64,000 nt of DNA from Moraxellaceae bacterium (GCA_031119205.1 JAVHYF010000016.1:34282-98281); one strand, 5' to 3'. Counted from the first letter of the stretch, positions 54,759 to 63,796 are shown. Program-made: numbers and translations. Notes: generated by a model from the sequence alone, not told the origin.

Positions 54759-56435
54759 TTATCCGCGCGCAGCCGCGCGTGTGGTCAGCACATGCATGAG
54801 CAGGGCTACTGAGCCGACCACGGCCATGATGCAGGTCGAGAACGCCGCCGCCTGTGCCGTGAAGCCTGCTTCATCGAGGCGCATCACGGTCACGGCCGCC
54901 ATCGACAGCATGGGGGTGATCAGGAAGATCACCGCCGACAGCGTGACCATCGAGCGCATGAAAAGGAAGGCCGCCACCGACCACAAGGTGACGCGTACTG
55001 CCGGCAGGTACACGTCGCGCAGCAGCTGCAGCACGCCGCCGCCAAGTACTCCGACCGCCTCTTCCAGCTGCACGGGTACGCCGCGCACGCCGGTCATCAT
55101 GGTGACGTAGCCCTGTGTGTAGTAGTGCATGAGGTTGCACATGGCGAGCAGGAAGGCGCTGCCGTAGAGCACGCCCCAGGGTAGTTGCGGCTGGTTGAAC
55201 GCGAACACGTAGGACAGACCCAGCACGAGGCCCGGCACGCCGACCGGCAGCGCGCATAGCAGGGTCGCAAGGCGCTGCGGCCAGCCTGTCAGGCGCCGTA
55301 CCGCGAAGGCCATCAGGAAAAGCAGCGCAACCCCCAGTGTCGCGGCCAGCAGCGACACCCACAGCGCGGTCCACAGACTGGCGTAACCGCCCGACACGGT
55401 GATGTCGTAGTGCCGCAGCGTAAGGTCGAGGCGATAGGGCCACAGGCGGATGAAGCCGGCCACCACCACGATGGCGACCACCGCGACGATGAGTGTGGAC
55501 AGGCCAACACACACGATCGCGTAAATACCGTCACGAAGGCGATGCGGCTGGGGCACGGGTGCCTGTGCGCCATCGGCGCCGCTGCCAGCCTGGCGCTGCG
55601 CGGCAACGCGCTCGATCCACACCGACAGGGCCGCGGGCAGCAACAGCAACAGGCCCACCACCGCGCCGATGCCGAAGCGCATCTGACCGCTGACCTGGTT
55701 GTAGATCTCGGTGGCGAGCACCGTGTAGTCGCCGCCGATGACGACGGCGTTGCCGAAGTCGGTGATGGTGATCGTGAACACCACGAAGGCTGCGCTGAGC
55801 AGGCCGTAGCGCATGCCCGGCAGGGTGATGTCACGGAACTGCCGCCAGGGCGTGGCGCCCAGCACCTCGGCCGCGTCGTACTGGCGCGCGTCGGCGCCGC
55901 GCAAGGCGGCGCGCAGGATCATCACCGCCTGCGGCAGCGCATACAGCACGTTGGCGATGACCAGGCCGTGGAAACCGTAGATCTCGGGCCGGAAGCCGAA
56001 CACTTTGCCGACGATGCCGTTGCGGCCGAGGATGAAGATCAGGCCTAGGCCCAGCACCAGCGATGGCGCCAGCATGGGCAGGGTCAGCGACAGCGAAACG
56101 AAGCGCCGCCCGGGCATGCAGGTGCGCTCCAGGCCGTAGGCGAACACGAAGCCCAGCAGCAGGGTGACCAGCGTGGTGCTGGCGCCCACCGCGAGGCTGT
56201 TGCGTGTGGCGCGCCACACGCCGGGCGTATCCAGCAGCGCGGCGTAGTTGGCCAGGCCGATGCCACCGGCCTCCTGCATGAAGCTGCGCCAGGCGATGAA
56301 GCCCATCGGCATGACGAAGAACAGCAGCAGTGCCGCCAATGGTAGCCACAGGCAGGCGTTGAGCAGCCAGCGGTCGTCCATGGCGCTCGCAAGGCGTGGC
56401 AGGCGCGAGGCGGGCAGCGCGAAACCGGCGCTCAT
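54759..56435 (-). CDS. Fused ABC permease of the 2-aminoethylphosphonate (PhnU2) type
   Basis: 558-residue inner-membrane protein formed by two PotB/PotC-like permease halves, with about twelve hydrophobic segments and two EAA loops (AAEVLGATPWRQFRDITLPG; EEAVGVLGGGVLQLLRDVYL). Length and fusion match putative 2-aminoethylphosphonate permeases, and also FbpB iron permeases, which are less likely beside this binding protein. The start overlaps the ATPase stop by 4 bp. The substrate is inferred to be an aminoethyl phosphate or phosphonate. Confidence 0.85.
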   Translation of the reverse strand: MSAGFALPASRLPRLASAMDDRWLLNACLWLPLAALLLFFVMPMGFIAWRSFMQEAGGIGLANYAALLDTPGVWRATRNSLAVGASTTLVTLLLGFVFAYGLERTCMPGRRFVSLSLTLPMLAPSLVLGLGLIFILGRNGIVGKVFGFRPEIYGFHGLVIANVLYALPQAVMILRAALRGADARQYDAAEVLGATPWRQFRDITLPGMRYGLLSAAFVVFTITITDFGNAVVIGGDYTVLATEIYNQVSGQMRFGIGAVVGLLLLLPAALSVWIERVAAQRQAGSGADGAQAPVPQPHRLRDGIYAIVCVGLSTLIVAVVAIVVVAGFIRLWPYRLDLTLRHYDITVSGGYASLWTALWVSLLAATLGVALLFLMAFAVRRLTGWPQRLATLLCALPVGVPGLVLGLSYVFAFNQPQLPWGVLYGSAFLLAMCNLMHYYTQGYVTMMTGVRGVPVQLEEAVGVLGGGVLQLLRDVYLPAVRVTLWSVAAFLFMRSMVTLSAVIFLITPMLSMAAVTVMRLDEAGFTAQAAAFSTCIMAVVGSVALLMHVLTTRAAARG

Positions 56436-57439
56436 GCCTCCACCCAGGCACAGTCGCGCGCGTCGATGTCGACGCGCACCCTGTCACCGCGTTCGAAGCG
56501 CGTGCGTGCGGGCACCTCGGCGAGCAGGTTGCGGCCCTTCCAGTCAAGCTGCACGCGCTTGAAGTTGCCCATGAAGGTGAAGTCGGTGACCTGTCCCTCG
56601 CCGAGCGCGTCGCACTGCAGGCCGACGTGCTCGGGCCGCAGGCACACCGCGCCCGCGTCGCTGATGCCGGCCGGACGCGTGTCCAGCAGCCAGGGCGCGG
56701 CGTCTTGCAGCCAGTCGACCGACAGCAGGTTGCCGTGGCCCATGAAGTCCGCCACGAAGCGCGTGCGTGGCCGTGCGTAGAGCTCCTCGGGCGGGCCCAC
56801 CTGTTCGATGAGGCCGCGGTTCATGCACACGATGCGGTCGGCCAGCACCATGGCTTCGTCCTGGTCGTGCGTCACCATGAGGGTCGGGATGCCGAGGCTG
56901 CGCTGCACGTCGCGAAGTTCGCCGCGCAACTCGTCGCGCACGCGGGCGTCCAGCGCTGACAGCGGCTCGTCGAGCAGCAGCAGTTGCGGGTCGACTGCCA
57001 GCGCCCGGGCAATGGCCACACGTTGCTGCTGACCACCCGAGAGCTGGCCCGGGTAGCGCTCGGCATAGCTCGCAAGCTTCACGGTATCGAGCAGCTCCCG
57101 CACGCGGGCGGCGATGCGGCTGGACTCGGCGCCGCGGATACGCAGGCCGTAGCCGATGTTTTCGGCCACCGTCATGTGCGGGAACAGCGAATAGGACTGG
57201 AACACGATGCCGAAGCCGCGCTCGCGGGCAGGCACGGCTGCGAGGTCGCGGCCAGCCAGGCGGATCTCGCCGCGATCCGGCGCCAGCAGGCCGGCAATGC
57301 AGCGCAGCAGGGTGGTCTTGCCGCAGCCGCTGGGGCCCAGTAGGCAGACGAACTCGGAGGCCTCGATGCGCAGGTTGATGCGATCCAGGGCGACCTGCCC
57401 GGCGAAGTTCTTGTGCAGGTTGCGGATGTCCAGGGACAT
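56432..57439 (-). CDS. ABC ATPase of the 2-aminoethylphosphonate (PhnT) type
   Basis: 335-residue ATPase. Walker A GPSGCGKTT, Q-loop FQSYSLFP, signature LSGGQQQR, Walker B LLLLDEP and VTHDQDEA are intact; a TOBE domain (about 240-335) follows. It overlaps the permease gene by 4 bp and is 56 bp downstream of the binding-protein gene, with a strong hairpin between. It drives the importer encoded by this operon. Confidence 0.92.
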   Translation of the reverse strand: MSLDIRNLHKNFAGQVALDRINLRIEASEFVCLLGPSGCGKTTLLRCIAGLLAPDRGEIRLAGRDLAAVPARERGFGIVFQSYSLFPHMTVAENIGYGLRIRGAESSRIAARVRELLDTVKLASYAERYPGQLSGGQQQRVAIARALAVDPQLLLLDEPLSALDARVRDELRGELRDVQRSLGIPTLMVTHDQDEAMVLADRIVCMNRGLIEQVGPPEELYARPRTRFVADFMGHGNLLSVDWLQDAAPWLLDTRPAGISDAGAVCLRPEHVGLQCDALGEGQVTDFTFMGNFKRVQLDWKGRNLLAEVPARTRFERGDRVRVDIDARDCAWVEA

Positions 57440-57463
57440 TGTGCGGATTCCGTGTGGTGGACG

Positions 57464-57486
57464 CCCGCGCCGCGAAGGCGCGGGCT
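57464..57486 (-). terminator. Intra-operon hairpin between binding-protein and ATPase genes
   Basis: GCCCGCGCC (57464-57472) pairs perfectly with GGCGCGGGC (57478-57486) around a 5-nt loop, just after the binding-protein stop. Such hairpins stabilise or partly terminate the mRNA, so the binding protein is made in excess over the membrane subunits. No T run, so it is not a full terminator. Confidence 0.7.
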
Positions 57487-57495
57487 GGCGGACGA

Positions 57496-58518
57496 TCAGC
57501 GCCCGATTTCCTTCTGCCAGGTACCGAGGATGGCCTCACGCTCCTTGGCCGAACGTGCGAAGTCCACCGGGTAGAGCACTTTCGACAGATCTTTCGGCAA
57601 GCCGGCCGCCTGTGCCGCCTTGGATTGCGGTGTGCCCGGAATGGTCACGATCTCCTTGAATTTCGTGTAGAGCGTGGCCGCCGTCGGTGACAGGGTCCAG
57701 TCGAGGAAGCGGCGCGCGTCGGCCTTGTTCTTCGAAGTCTTCATGAGGCCCGAGGCTTCCAGCTCGTAGCCGGCGCCATCGCTGGGGATGACCATCTTCA
57801 CCGGGAAGCCTTCCTCGACCGATTGCATCGCGGCGAAGGCCAGCGAGGTGCCGATGGCGAACTCGCCGGCGCGCGCCGCCTTGCACGGCCGCGAGCCGGA
57901 CTTGATGTACTGCGCGACGTTGCCGTCCAGACTCTTGAGCAGCTTCCAGCCGCCCTCGTTGCCTTCCTTCTGGATCAGCGCTGCGATCTGCAGGTAGCCG
58001 GTGCCCGAGGAAACCGGGTTGGGCATCACCACCTCACCCTTGTAGACCGGTTTGGTGAGGTCCTTCCAGCTCGTCGGCATCGGCAGGTTCTTGGCCTTGA
58101 GCACTTCGGTGTTCACACAGAAGGCCGCCATGTAGCCGGTTGCGGCGAACCACTTGTTGTCAGCGGCGCGGTCGCTCCTGGAAAGCTTGTCCGCGCCCTT
58201 GGCAGCATAGGGCTCGAGCAGTTCATTGACGCGCGGATCGAGCAGGTTGGTCAGCGCCCAGCCCCAGATCACGTCGTGCTGCGGGTTGGGAGCCTCGGCC
58301 AGGATGCGCGCGCCGAGGTCACCGGTGGACAGGCGCAGCACCTTGACGTCGACGTCGGGCAGGTCCTTTTTCGCGGCGGCGACGTATTCCTTGATCTCGT
58401 CTTCTTCGAGCGCGGTGTAGGCGACGATGGTGCCCGCCTGCGCGAGCGGCGCGGCCAACGCGGTAACAGTGGCCGTCAGCGACAGCAGACGGAGGGAGTG
58501 GAGGACAGGCAGCTTCAT
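57496..58518 (-). CDS. Substrate-binding protein of the 2-aminoethylphosphonate (PhnS) type
   Basis: 340-residue periplasmic protein with a signal peptide ending at AQAG. The opening TIVAYTALEEDEIKEYV, the central MPNPVSSGTGYLQ and the C-terminal LDWTLSPTAATL are typical of the 2-aminoethylphosphonate/Fe-family binding proteins. Two adjacent ATGs (58521, 58518) follow GGAG; the second has better spacing. First gene of the six-gene operon to eutC. The GTGCAT repeats upstream may be the DeoR site. Confidence 0.88.
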   Translation of the reverse strand: MKLPVLHSLRLLSLTATVTALAAPLAQAGTIVAYTALEEDEIKEYVAAAKKDLPDVDVKVLRLSTGDLGARILAEAPNPQHDVIWGWALTNLLDPRVNELLEPYAAKGADKLSRSDRAADNKWFAATGYMAAFCVNTEVLKAKNLPMPTSWKDLTKPVYKGEVVMPNPVSSGTGYLQIAALIQKEGNEGGWKLLKSLDGNVAQYIKSGSRPCKAARAGEFAIGTSLAFAAMQSVEEGFPVKMVIPSDGAGYELEASGLMKTSKNKADARRFLDWTLSPTAATLYTKFKEIVTIPGTPQSKAAQAAGLPKDLSKVLYPVDFARSAKEREAILGTWQKEIGR

Positions 58519-58539
58519 CATGGATCTCCAGGAATACGG

Positions 58540-58612
58540 GTGCATGAACAACACTGGTGCATCAAACCTGACCCGGCACACCAGCCTTGTGCGTTTTTGT
58601 GTAGATGTGCAT
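58540..58612. promoter_or_regulatory. GTGCAT repeats in the divergent control region
   Basis: GTGCAT occurs at 58540-58545, 58557-58562 (17 bp apart, both within GGTGCAT) and 58607-58612, between the binding-protein gene and the divergent HisN-like gene. A 17-bp segment with ATAG and CTAT ends (ATAGTTATGTCATCTAT) follows the last one. Candidate binding sites for the operon's DeoR protein. Confidence 0.4.
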
Positions 58613-58642
58613 AGTTATGTCATCTATCGACCAAATACACGC

Positions 58643-59467
58643 ATGAAACATGCCATCCAAGCCATGAATCCCCATACATCCACAGCCCCCGCCACAGAAA
58701 CCCTCGCTGCCGCAGCGCGCGTCGCGCGCGCACTGGCCGACCGCGCGCGCGAACTCGCGCTGCAGCACTTCCGCACTCGCCTGGATGTCGCGATCAAGTC
58801 CGATGCCAGCCCGGTAACGATTGCCGACCGTGCCATCGAGTCGGCGCTGCGCGCCCAGCTTGCTCAGGCTTTTCCCGCGCACGGCGTCCTCGGCGAGGAA
58901 CATGGCAGCGAGCACGTCGATGCCGAGTACGTGTGGGTCATCGATCCGATTGACGGAACCAAGAGCTTCATCACCGGCTCGCCGCTATGGGGTGCCCTGA
59001 TCGCGCTACTGCACCACGGCCGGCCGGTGCTCGGCCTGATCGACGCGCCCTTCACGCGTGAGCGATGGTTCGCCAGCGGTGCCGACGCCACCCTGCATGA
59101 CGGCCGCATCGCGGTCACCAGTGGATGTGTCGAGCTCGCGGCGGCGCGGGTCTACACCACCTCCCCGGATGCCTTCGGCGACGATGACTGGGTGCGCTAC
59201 GAGCGCCTCAGCCGCCGGGCCGCGCTGCGTCGCTTCGGTGGCGATTGCTATAGCTACGGCCAGCTCGCCAGCGGTCACGTCGATCTCGTCGTCGAATCCT
59301 CATTGCAGCCCTACGACTATCTCGCCCTGGTGCGGATCATCGAGAATGCCGGCGGTGTGATCACCGATTGGCAAGGTCGGCCCCTGAGTATCGACTCCGA
59401 CGGGCGCGTGATCGCGGCCGCGAGCGCAGCCTTGCACGCTGAAGCACTCAAGATGCTTGATGCATGA
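58643..59467 (+). CDS. HisN-like phosphatase of the inositol monophosphatase family
   Basis: 274-residue Mg-dependent phosphomonoesterase. Metal motifs: GEEHG (about residue 90), DPIDGTKSFITGSPLWG (about 105-121) and GGDCYSYGQLASG. The DGTKSFITG and GGDCYSY variants are those of HisN histidinol-phosphate phosphatases rather than generic SuhB. Histidinol phosphate is an amino-alcohol phosphate, like phosphoethanolamine. Divergent from the aminoethylphosphonate-type transporter/EutBC operon. ATGs at 58643 and 58664 are both possible; neither has a clear ribosome-binding site. It could instead be the cell's histidine-pathway enzyme. Confidence 0.85.
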   Translation: MKHAIQAMNPHTSTAPATETLAAAARVARALADRARELALQHFRTRLDVAIKSDASPVTIADRAIESALRAQLAQAFPAHGVLGEEHGSEHVDAEYVWVIDPIDGTKSFITGSPLWGALIALLHHGRPVLGLIDAPFTRERWFASGADATLHDGRIAVTSGCVELAAARVYTTSPDAFGDDDWVRYERLSRRAALRRFGGDCYSYGQLASGHVDLVVESSLQPYDYLALVRIIENAGGVITDWQGRPLSIDSDGRVIAAASAALHAEALKMLDA

Positions 59468-59528
59468 ATGCCTTCTGACCACGCCTTGAACGAATCCGCT
59501 TCATTCAATCCAAGGGCATGCAGAGCGC

Positions 59529-59551
59529 CTGCCAGCCTGGCGGGCTGGCAG
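59529..59551. terminator. Terminator hairpin between convergent HisN-like and TldE genes
   Basis: CTGCCAGCC (59529-59537) pairs perfectly with GGCTGGCAG (59543-59551) around a 5-nt loop, 62 bp after the phosphatase stop and 21 bp from the TldE stop. No strong T run on either side. Confidence 0.65.
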
Positions 59552-59571
59552 ATGGTGTTGCGCGTGCCGTG

Positions 59572-60918
59572 CTAAAGCACGAAGCTGAAGTCGTCGATCA
59601 ACGCGCCCGGCAGCAGCATGCTGCCGGTGCCGCGCTGCTCGTAGCTCTGACTGTCGATCAGCAACTCGCGTTCGCGGGTGAGGCCGAGCAGTTTGTCGCC
59701 GAGCATGCGGTACAGCGATTCGTCGAAGCGCATCACCTCCAGCGGCGCGACGATTTCGCCACCTTCCACCTTGAAGCTGGCGAAGCGGGTCATGCCGGTC
59801 ATGCGGCAGCTGGCGCGGTCGGAGTAGTTGAGGTACCAGAGGTTGCCGATGTACACGCCGTCGCCCAGCGTCTTCAGCACCTCGGCCTGCGGCAGCGTGC
59901 CGGCGGCGAGTTCCACGGCGTCCATGCCTTCGTCGCCGTTGGGTTGCAGGCCGTATTCGCGCGCGGTGCGCGGTGACACCAGTGAGCCGATCAGGGCGCC
60001 GTCGCGGATCAGTTCCACGCGCGGCGCCTTGATGAAGCCCTGCGGCTGGAAAGCGGGGCCGAGGCCGGCGGCGGTGTGTTCGGCGAGCTGGATGGACGGA
60101 TGCAGGCGCAAGCCTTCGTCGCGCATGCGGCGCAGCGAGCTGTACTTGGTGCGCAGCGATTTCTCCGACACGCCGGCCCAACCGAGCATGCCGATGACTT
60201 CGCTGAGCGCGGTGGGTGTCAGGTAGGCGCGGCAGGGGCCGGGGGCGATACGTTGCGCGGGACGGCGCAGGAGTTCGAGCTGCGCGGCCGCATCGGCGTA
60301 GCGTGCACGGAAGGCGTCGCTTTGCCATTCGAAGCCGGCGTAGCTGCTCTTCACCGCCTTGTCGCCAGCGAGGTAGAGGCTGAAGTCGAGATTGAAGCTG
60401 GCGATCTCGTGCCAGTTGCGCTGGCCGTAGCTGTTGGCGAAGCCGCGATACAGCGGTCCGCTGGCGAGGATGCCGACGAAATCGTGGGCGTGTGCAGCAG
60501 CGAGGATCTCCTCGACCATGTCGCCGGTCTGTGGCAACTTCGAGGCAACCACACGCGTGCTGTCCTGCACCTCCGTGGCGATCAGCAGGTAGGGGTCGTC
60601 GGGCAGGTCCCGCAGTTGCGCGCGCAGGTCTTCGATGAGTCGTGCCAGCCGCGCGTGGTCGGTCTGCGTCTCGCCGCTGAGGCTGAACTCGCCGCGCGCC
60701 TGGCGCTGGCCGTCGATGAGGCTCAGGCTGAGGTTGGCCTGTCGCACGTGGCCGGGCTGGCGGATGAGGCCGCGGTTGAAGCGGACGAAATCGGTGGACT
60801 CGCCGGAGAACCAGCAGGTGAAGCGCTCACTGCCTTGCAGGCGGGTGGCGATGAAATCGGCCAGTGCATGGAACTGCTGCTGCATGTCGGTGGTGGTCGT
60901 GCTCGGACTCATACTCAC
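59572..60918 (-). CDS. TldE/PmbA-family protein
   Basis: 448-residue partner subunit of a TldD/TldE metallopeptidase. In E. coli the heterodimer trims leader peptides of microcin B17 and degrades CcdA, with TldE giving structure but no metal. This protein has no HExxxH, as expected. Segments such as GPCRAYLTPTALSEVIGMLG and the C-terminal GNLWYLNYSDRASCRMTGMT belong to the family. It starts just after the TldD stop, so the pair is one operon. The sequence diverges from canonical PmbA, so this may be a second, specialised pair. Confidence 0.85.
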   Translation of the reverse strand: MSMSPSTTTTDMQQQFHALADFIATRLQGSERFTCWFSGESTDFVRFNRGLIRQPGHVRQANLSLSLIDGQRQARGEFSLSGETQTDHARLARLIEDLRAQLRDLPDDPYLLIATEVQDSTRVVASKLPQTGDMVEEILAAAHAHDFVGILASGPLYRGFANSYGQRNWHEIASFNLDFSLYLAGDKAVKSSYAGFEWQSDAFRARYADAAAQLELLRRPAQRIAPGPCRAYLTPTALSEVIGMLGWAGVSEKSLRTKYSSLRRMRDEGLRLHPSIQLAEHTAAGLGPAFQPQGFIKAPRVELIRDGALIGSLVSPRTAREYGLQPNGDEGMDAVELAAGTLPQAEVLKTLGDGVYIGNLWYLNYSDRASCRMTGMTRFASFKVEGGEIVAPLEVMRFDESLYRMLGDKLLGLTRERELLIDSQSYEQRGTGSMLLPGALIDDFSFVL

Positions 60919-60920
60919 GT

Positions 60921-62417
60921 TCAGGCCTCCGCGCCGAAGACTTCGACATCGCTGAACAGGCAGGCCGGCGAAGCATGGCCAACGCGGATGATCTGCGAGG
61001 GCTCGGCCTTGCCGCAGAAAGGCGTGCCCATCACCTCCAGCGTGCCGGCGTTGCCCACCGCGCGCAGCGAGCGCCAGAAGCTGGCGGAGATGCCACGGTA
61101 ATTCGGGTTGCGCACCACGCCCTTCAGCTCGCCGTTCTCGATGAGGCGGCCGTACTCGCAGCCGAACTGGAACTTGTTGCGCGAGTCGTCGATGGACCAG
61201 GAGATGTTGCCGTCCATCAGCACGCCGCGCTCCACCGAAGCGATCATCTCGTCCAGCGTGCTGTCGCCCGGCTCCACGTTGAGGTTGGACATGCGGTCCA
61301 GTGGCGGGCGGTTCCAGCTGCTGGCGCGCGCACTGGCGGCGCCGCCGACCGCGTGCCCGGCCATCGCTGCGCGCGCCTGCGAGATGCTGCCGCCCAGCGG
61401 GTGCTGCAGCACGCCGTCGCGGATGACGAAGACCTTGCTGGCGGGCGTGCCTTCGTCGTCCCAGCCATAGCTCGCCAGTTCTTCCGCGCGGGTCGGGTCG
61501 AAGCTGATGTTGAGCAGCGGCGAGCCGTACTGGTAGTGGCCGAACATGTCGAGGGTGACGAAGCTGGTGCCGGCGAAGTTGCGCTCGTCGCCGAGGATGC
61601 GGTCCAGCTCCAGCGGGTGGCCGATGGACTCGTGGATCTGCAGCATCATCTGCGAGGGCATCAGCAGCAGGTCCATGCGCCCGGTGGGGCAGTTGGGCGC
61701 TTCCAGCAGCGCGATGGCTTCGGCGGCGAGGCGTGGGCCGCTGCCGACGAAGCCGCTGTCCAGTAGCACCGACAGGTCACCCTGCCGGCACAGACCGCCA
61801 CCGGCGAAGCTGCGTGTCTGGGTGTCGGCCCCCGCATTGGCGGACACCGACAGGCTGGGCATCACTTGGCGGAACTGCTGGAAGGCCTCGGCGCCATCCG
61901 CGGTGGCATAGAGCTGGTCGGTCGCGCTGGTCCACAGCGAGGCGGACCAGTCGACGATGCGTGCATCCGTCCTGCAGGCTTTCGATTCCGCCATCAGCAG
62001 ATCGATGATCTCGCGGCGCGCGCGCTGCACTGGCGCCGTGACGCCGGGGCTGGCGTAGCGGCCCTGCGGACGCGGCAGTTCGATGCGGGTGAAGTCGATG
62101 ACCGAGTGCCCGGCACTGCGCGCGGCCCAGTCCATGGCGCGGTGGATCGCCTCACGCAAGCCTGCAGCACTCAGGTCGCTGGTGGCGGCATAGCCATAGC
62201 CGCCCCGGTGCACCACGCTCACCATCGCGCCGCGGCTCTGGCTGGTGGAGGGCGGTTGCAGCACGTCCTGCCGCACGCCGAGGTAGTCGCTGCGTTCGTC
62301 GACGATGCGCAGCGAGCAGAAGTCCACAGCCGGCGCCAGCGAGCGGAACAGGGCGGCGGTCTGGTGCAGCCAGGCTTGCGGGTCGGCGTGGGGATCAGAA
62401 GAAGTGGCAGGGAACAA
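60921..62417 (-). CDS. TldD-family metallopeptidase
   Basis: About 498 residues. The zinc motif HESIGH (HExxxH) lies in MLQIHESIGHPLELDR, with the second metal Cys expected in the C-terminal EVMGTPFCGKAEPSQIIRVG. This is the catalytic half of a TldD/TldE protease. I propose a TTG start at 62417 because GGAG lies 8 bp upstream and family similarity begins soon after; an ATG at 62561 would add 48 non-conserved residues. Followed directly by TldE. No RiPP precursor gene or maturation enzyme is adjacent. Confidence 0.87.
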   Translation of the reverse strand: MFPATSSDPHADPQAWLHQTAALFRSLAPAVDFCSLRIVDERSDYLGVRQDVLQPPSTSQSRGAMVSVVHRGGYGYAATSDLSAAGLREAIHRAMDWAARSAGHSVIDFTRIELPRPQGRYASPGVTAPVQRARREIIDLLMAESKACRTDARIVDWSASLWTSATDQLYATADGAEAFQQFRQVMPSLSVSANAGADTQTRSFAGGGLCRQGDLSVLLDSGFVGSGPRLAAEAIALLEAPNCPTGRMDLLLMPSQMMLQIHESIGHPLELDRILGDERNFAGTSFVTLDMFGHYQYGSPLLNISFDPTRAEELASYGWDDEGTPASKVFVIRDGVLQHPLGGSISQARAAMAGHAVGGAASARASSWNRPPLDRMSNLNVEPGDSTLDEMIASVERGVLMDGNISWSIDDSRNKFQFGCEYGRLIENGELKGVVRNPNYRGISASFWRSLRAVGNAGTLEVMGTPFCGKAEPSQIIRVGHASPACLFSDVEVFGAEA

Positions 62418-62778
62418 GGTGGTGACTCCAGCGCGAGAGGGGCGCAAGTGGCGACAACAGGCAGTGTGACCTGATGTTACGGCCAGTGGTTGCACCGTAG
62501 TGGCCGGCCTTGTCGTGCCATGCACTTGAAACCGGCCTGTGCCGCCTGCATGTGAATGCATGACTGCTGTGTCTGTGTCTGCGTATGTTTCCGCGTGTAT
62601 CCGCGCGGCACTTCGCCGCGCAGCGATTGTCCAGATTGCTCGACAAGTGTTTTCGCCGCCTTGCCCTCGTCGCGGGTGGCGCCCATCATCGGCTGCATGC
62701 CATCGGCGTGCCGGCCGGTTTCGTGTCCCTGCTGGTTAGCCTGTTGTCCCGCTTTTTCCGGAAGTCCCGTCTGACCCC
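62418..62778. other. Divergent non-coding region between tldD-like and LLM genes
   Basis: If tldD starts at the TTG, 361 bp here are without a gene. The segment at 62480-62515 holds a loose inverted repeat around GGCCA and TGGCC. Several short plus-strand frames exist (62539-62782), but they overlap each other, have no ribosome-binding site and look random. Promoters for both divergent genes must lie here; I cannot place them. Confidence 0.4.
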
Positions 62779-63786
62779 ATGAGCAATGCGCCCTCCCTCT
62801 CCGTCCTCGACCTGTCGCCGATCATCGAAGGCAGCGATGCCGCGCAGTCCTTCCGCAACACGCTGGCGCTCGCACAGCAAGCCGAGCGCCTGGGTTACCG
62901 GCGCTACTGGCTGGCGGAGCATCACAGCATGCCGGGCATTGCCAGCGCGGCCACGGCGGTGGTCATCGCACACGTGGCGGCGGGCACTTCGACGATCCGT
63001 GTCGGCGCAGGTGGCGTGATGCTGCCTAACCATTCACCGCTGGTCATCGCGGAGCAGTTCGGCACGCTGGCCTCGCTGTACCCGGGGCGCATCGACCTCG
63101 GGCTGGGCCGCGCACCGGGCTCCGACCAGGCAGCGGCGCGCGCGATGCGCAGGCCGCCATCGGCCGGCGACGAGTTTCCGCAGGACGTGGTGGAACTGAT
63201 GGATTACTTCCTGCCCGCGCAGCCGGGCCAGGCAGTGCGCGCAGTGCCGGGTGAAGGCCTGGAGGTGCCGGTGTGGATTCTCGGCTCCAGCCTGTTCGGC
63301 GCGCAGCTCGCCGCAGCGCTGGGCCTGCCCTTCGCCTTCGCCTCGCACTTCGCGCCGGCGATGATGATGCAGGCCATCGCGATCTATCGCGCCGAATTCC
63401 GCCCTTCGCGTTATCTCGGCAAGCCCTACGTCATGCTGGGCTACAACGTGTTCGCGGCGGATACCGACGAGGAAGGACAGTTTCTCGCCACCTCGATGCA
63501 GCAGGCCTTCGTGAACCTGCGCAGCGGTGCGCCGAGCAAGCTGCAGCCGCCGGTGTCCGGCTACCTGGAGCGCTGCCTGCCGCACCACCGCGCGATGCTC
63601 GACCAGGTGCTGTCCTGCGCCGCCGTCGGCTCACCGGATACCGTGCGCCAGTCCATACAGGCCTTCATCGACCGCACCGGCGCCAACGAGCTGATGATCA
63701 CCTCGCAGATCCATGAGCACGCGGCGCGCCTGCGCAGCTACGAGATTGCGGCGGGCGTGCGCGAGGGGCTGAAGGCAGCCGCCTAG
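62779..63786 (+). CDS. LLM-class flavin-dependent oxidoreductase
   Basis: 335-residue luciferase-like monooxygenase fold, group of YhbW-like proteins. Features: [52 protein letters not shown]. These FMN- or F420-type enzymes oxidise diverse substrates; the real one is not predictable. ATG at 62779 is the family start; no strong ribosome-binding site. Confidence 0.92.
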   Translation: MSNAPSLSVLDLSPIIEGSDAAQSFRNTLALAQQAERLGYRRYWLAEHHSMPGIASAATAVVIAHVAAGTSTIRVGAGGVMLPNHSPLVIAEQFGTLASLYPGRIDLGLGRAPGSDQAAARAMRRPPSAGDEFPQDVVELMDYFLPAQPGQAVRAVPGEGLEVPVWILGSSLFGAQLAAALGLPFAFASHFAPAMMMQAIAIYRAEFRPSRYLGKPYVMLGYNVFAADTDEEGQFLATSMQQAFVNLRSGAPSKLQPPVSGYLERCLPHHRAMLDQVLSCAAVGSPDTVRQSIQAFIDRTGANELMITSQIHEHAARLRSYEIAAGVREGLKAAA

Positions 63787-63796
63787 TGCTGCCTGG

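Noticed and set aside
54759..58518. Iron(III) ABC importer
   Set aside because: A fused permease also fits FbpB, but the binding protein resembles the aminoethylphosphonate group and the operon contains EutBC; iron remains a less likely alternative.
62585..62782. 65-residue frame upstream of the LLM gene as a peptide substrate of TldD/TldE
   Set aside because: It has no ribosome-binding site, overlaps the LLM start and other frames, and has arginine-rich random composition.
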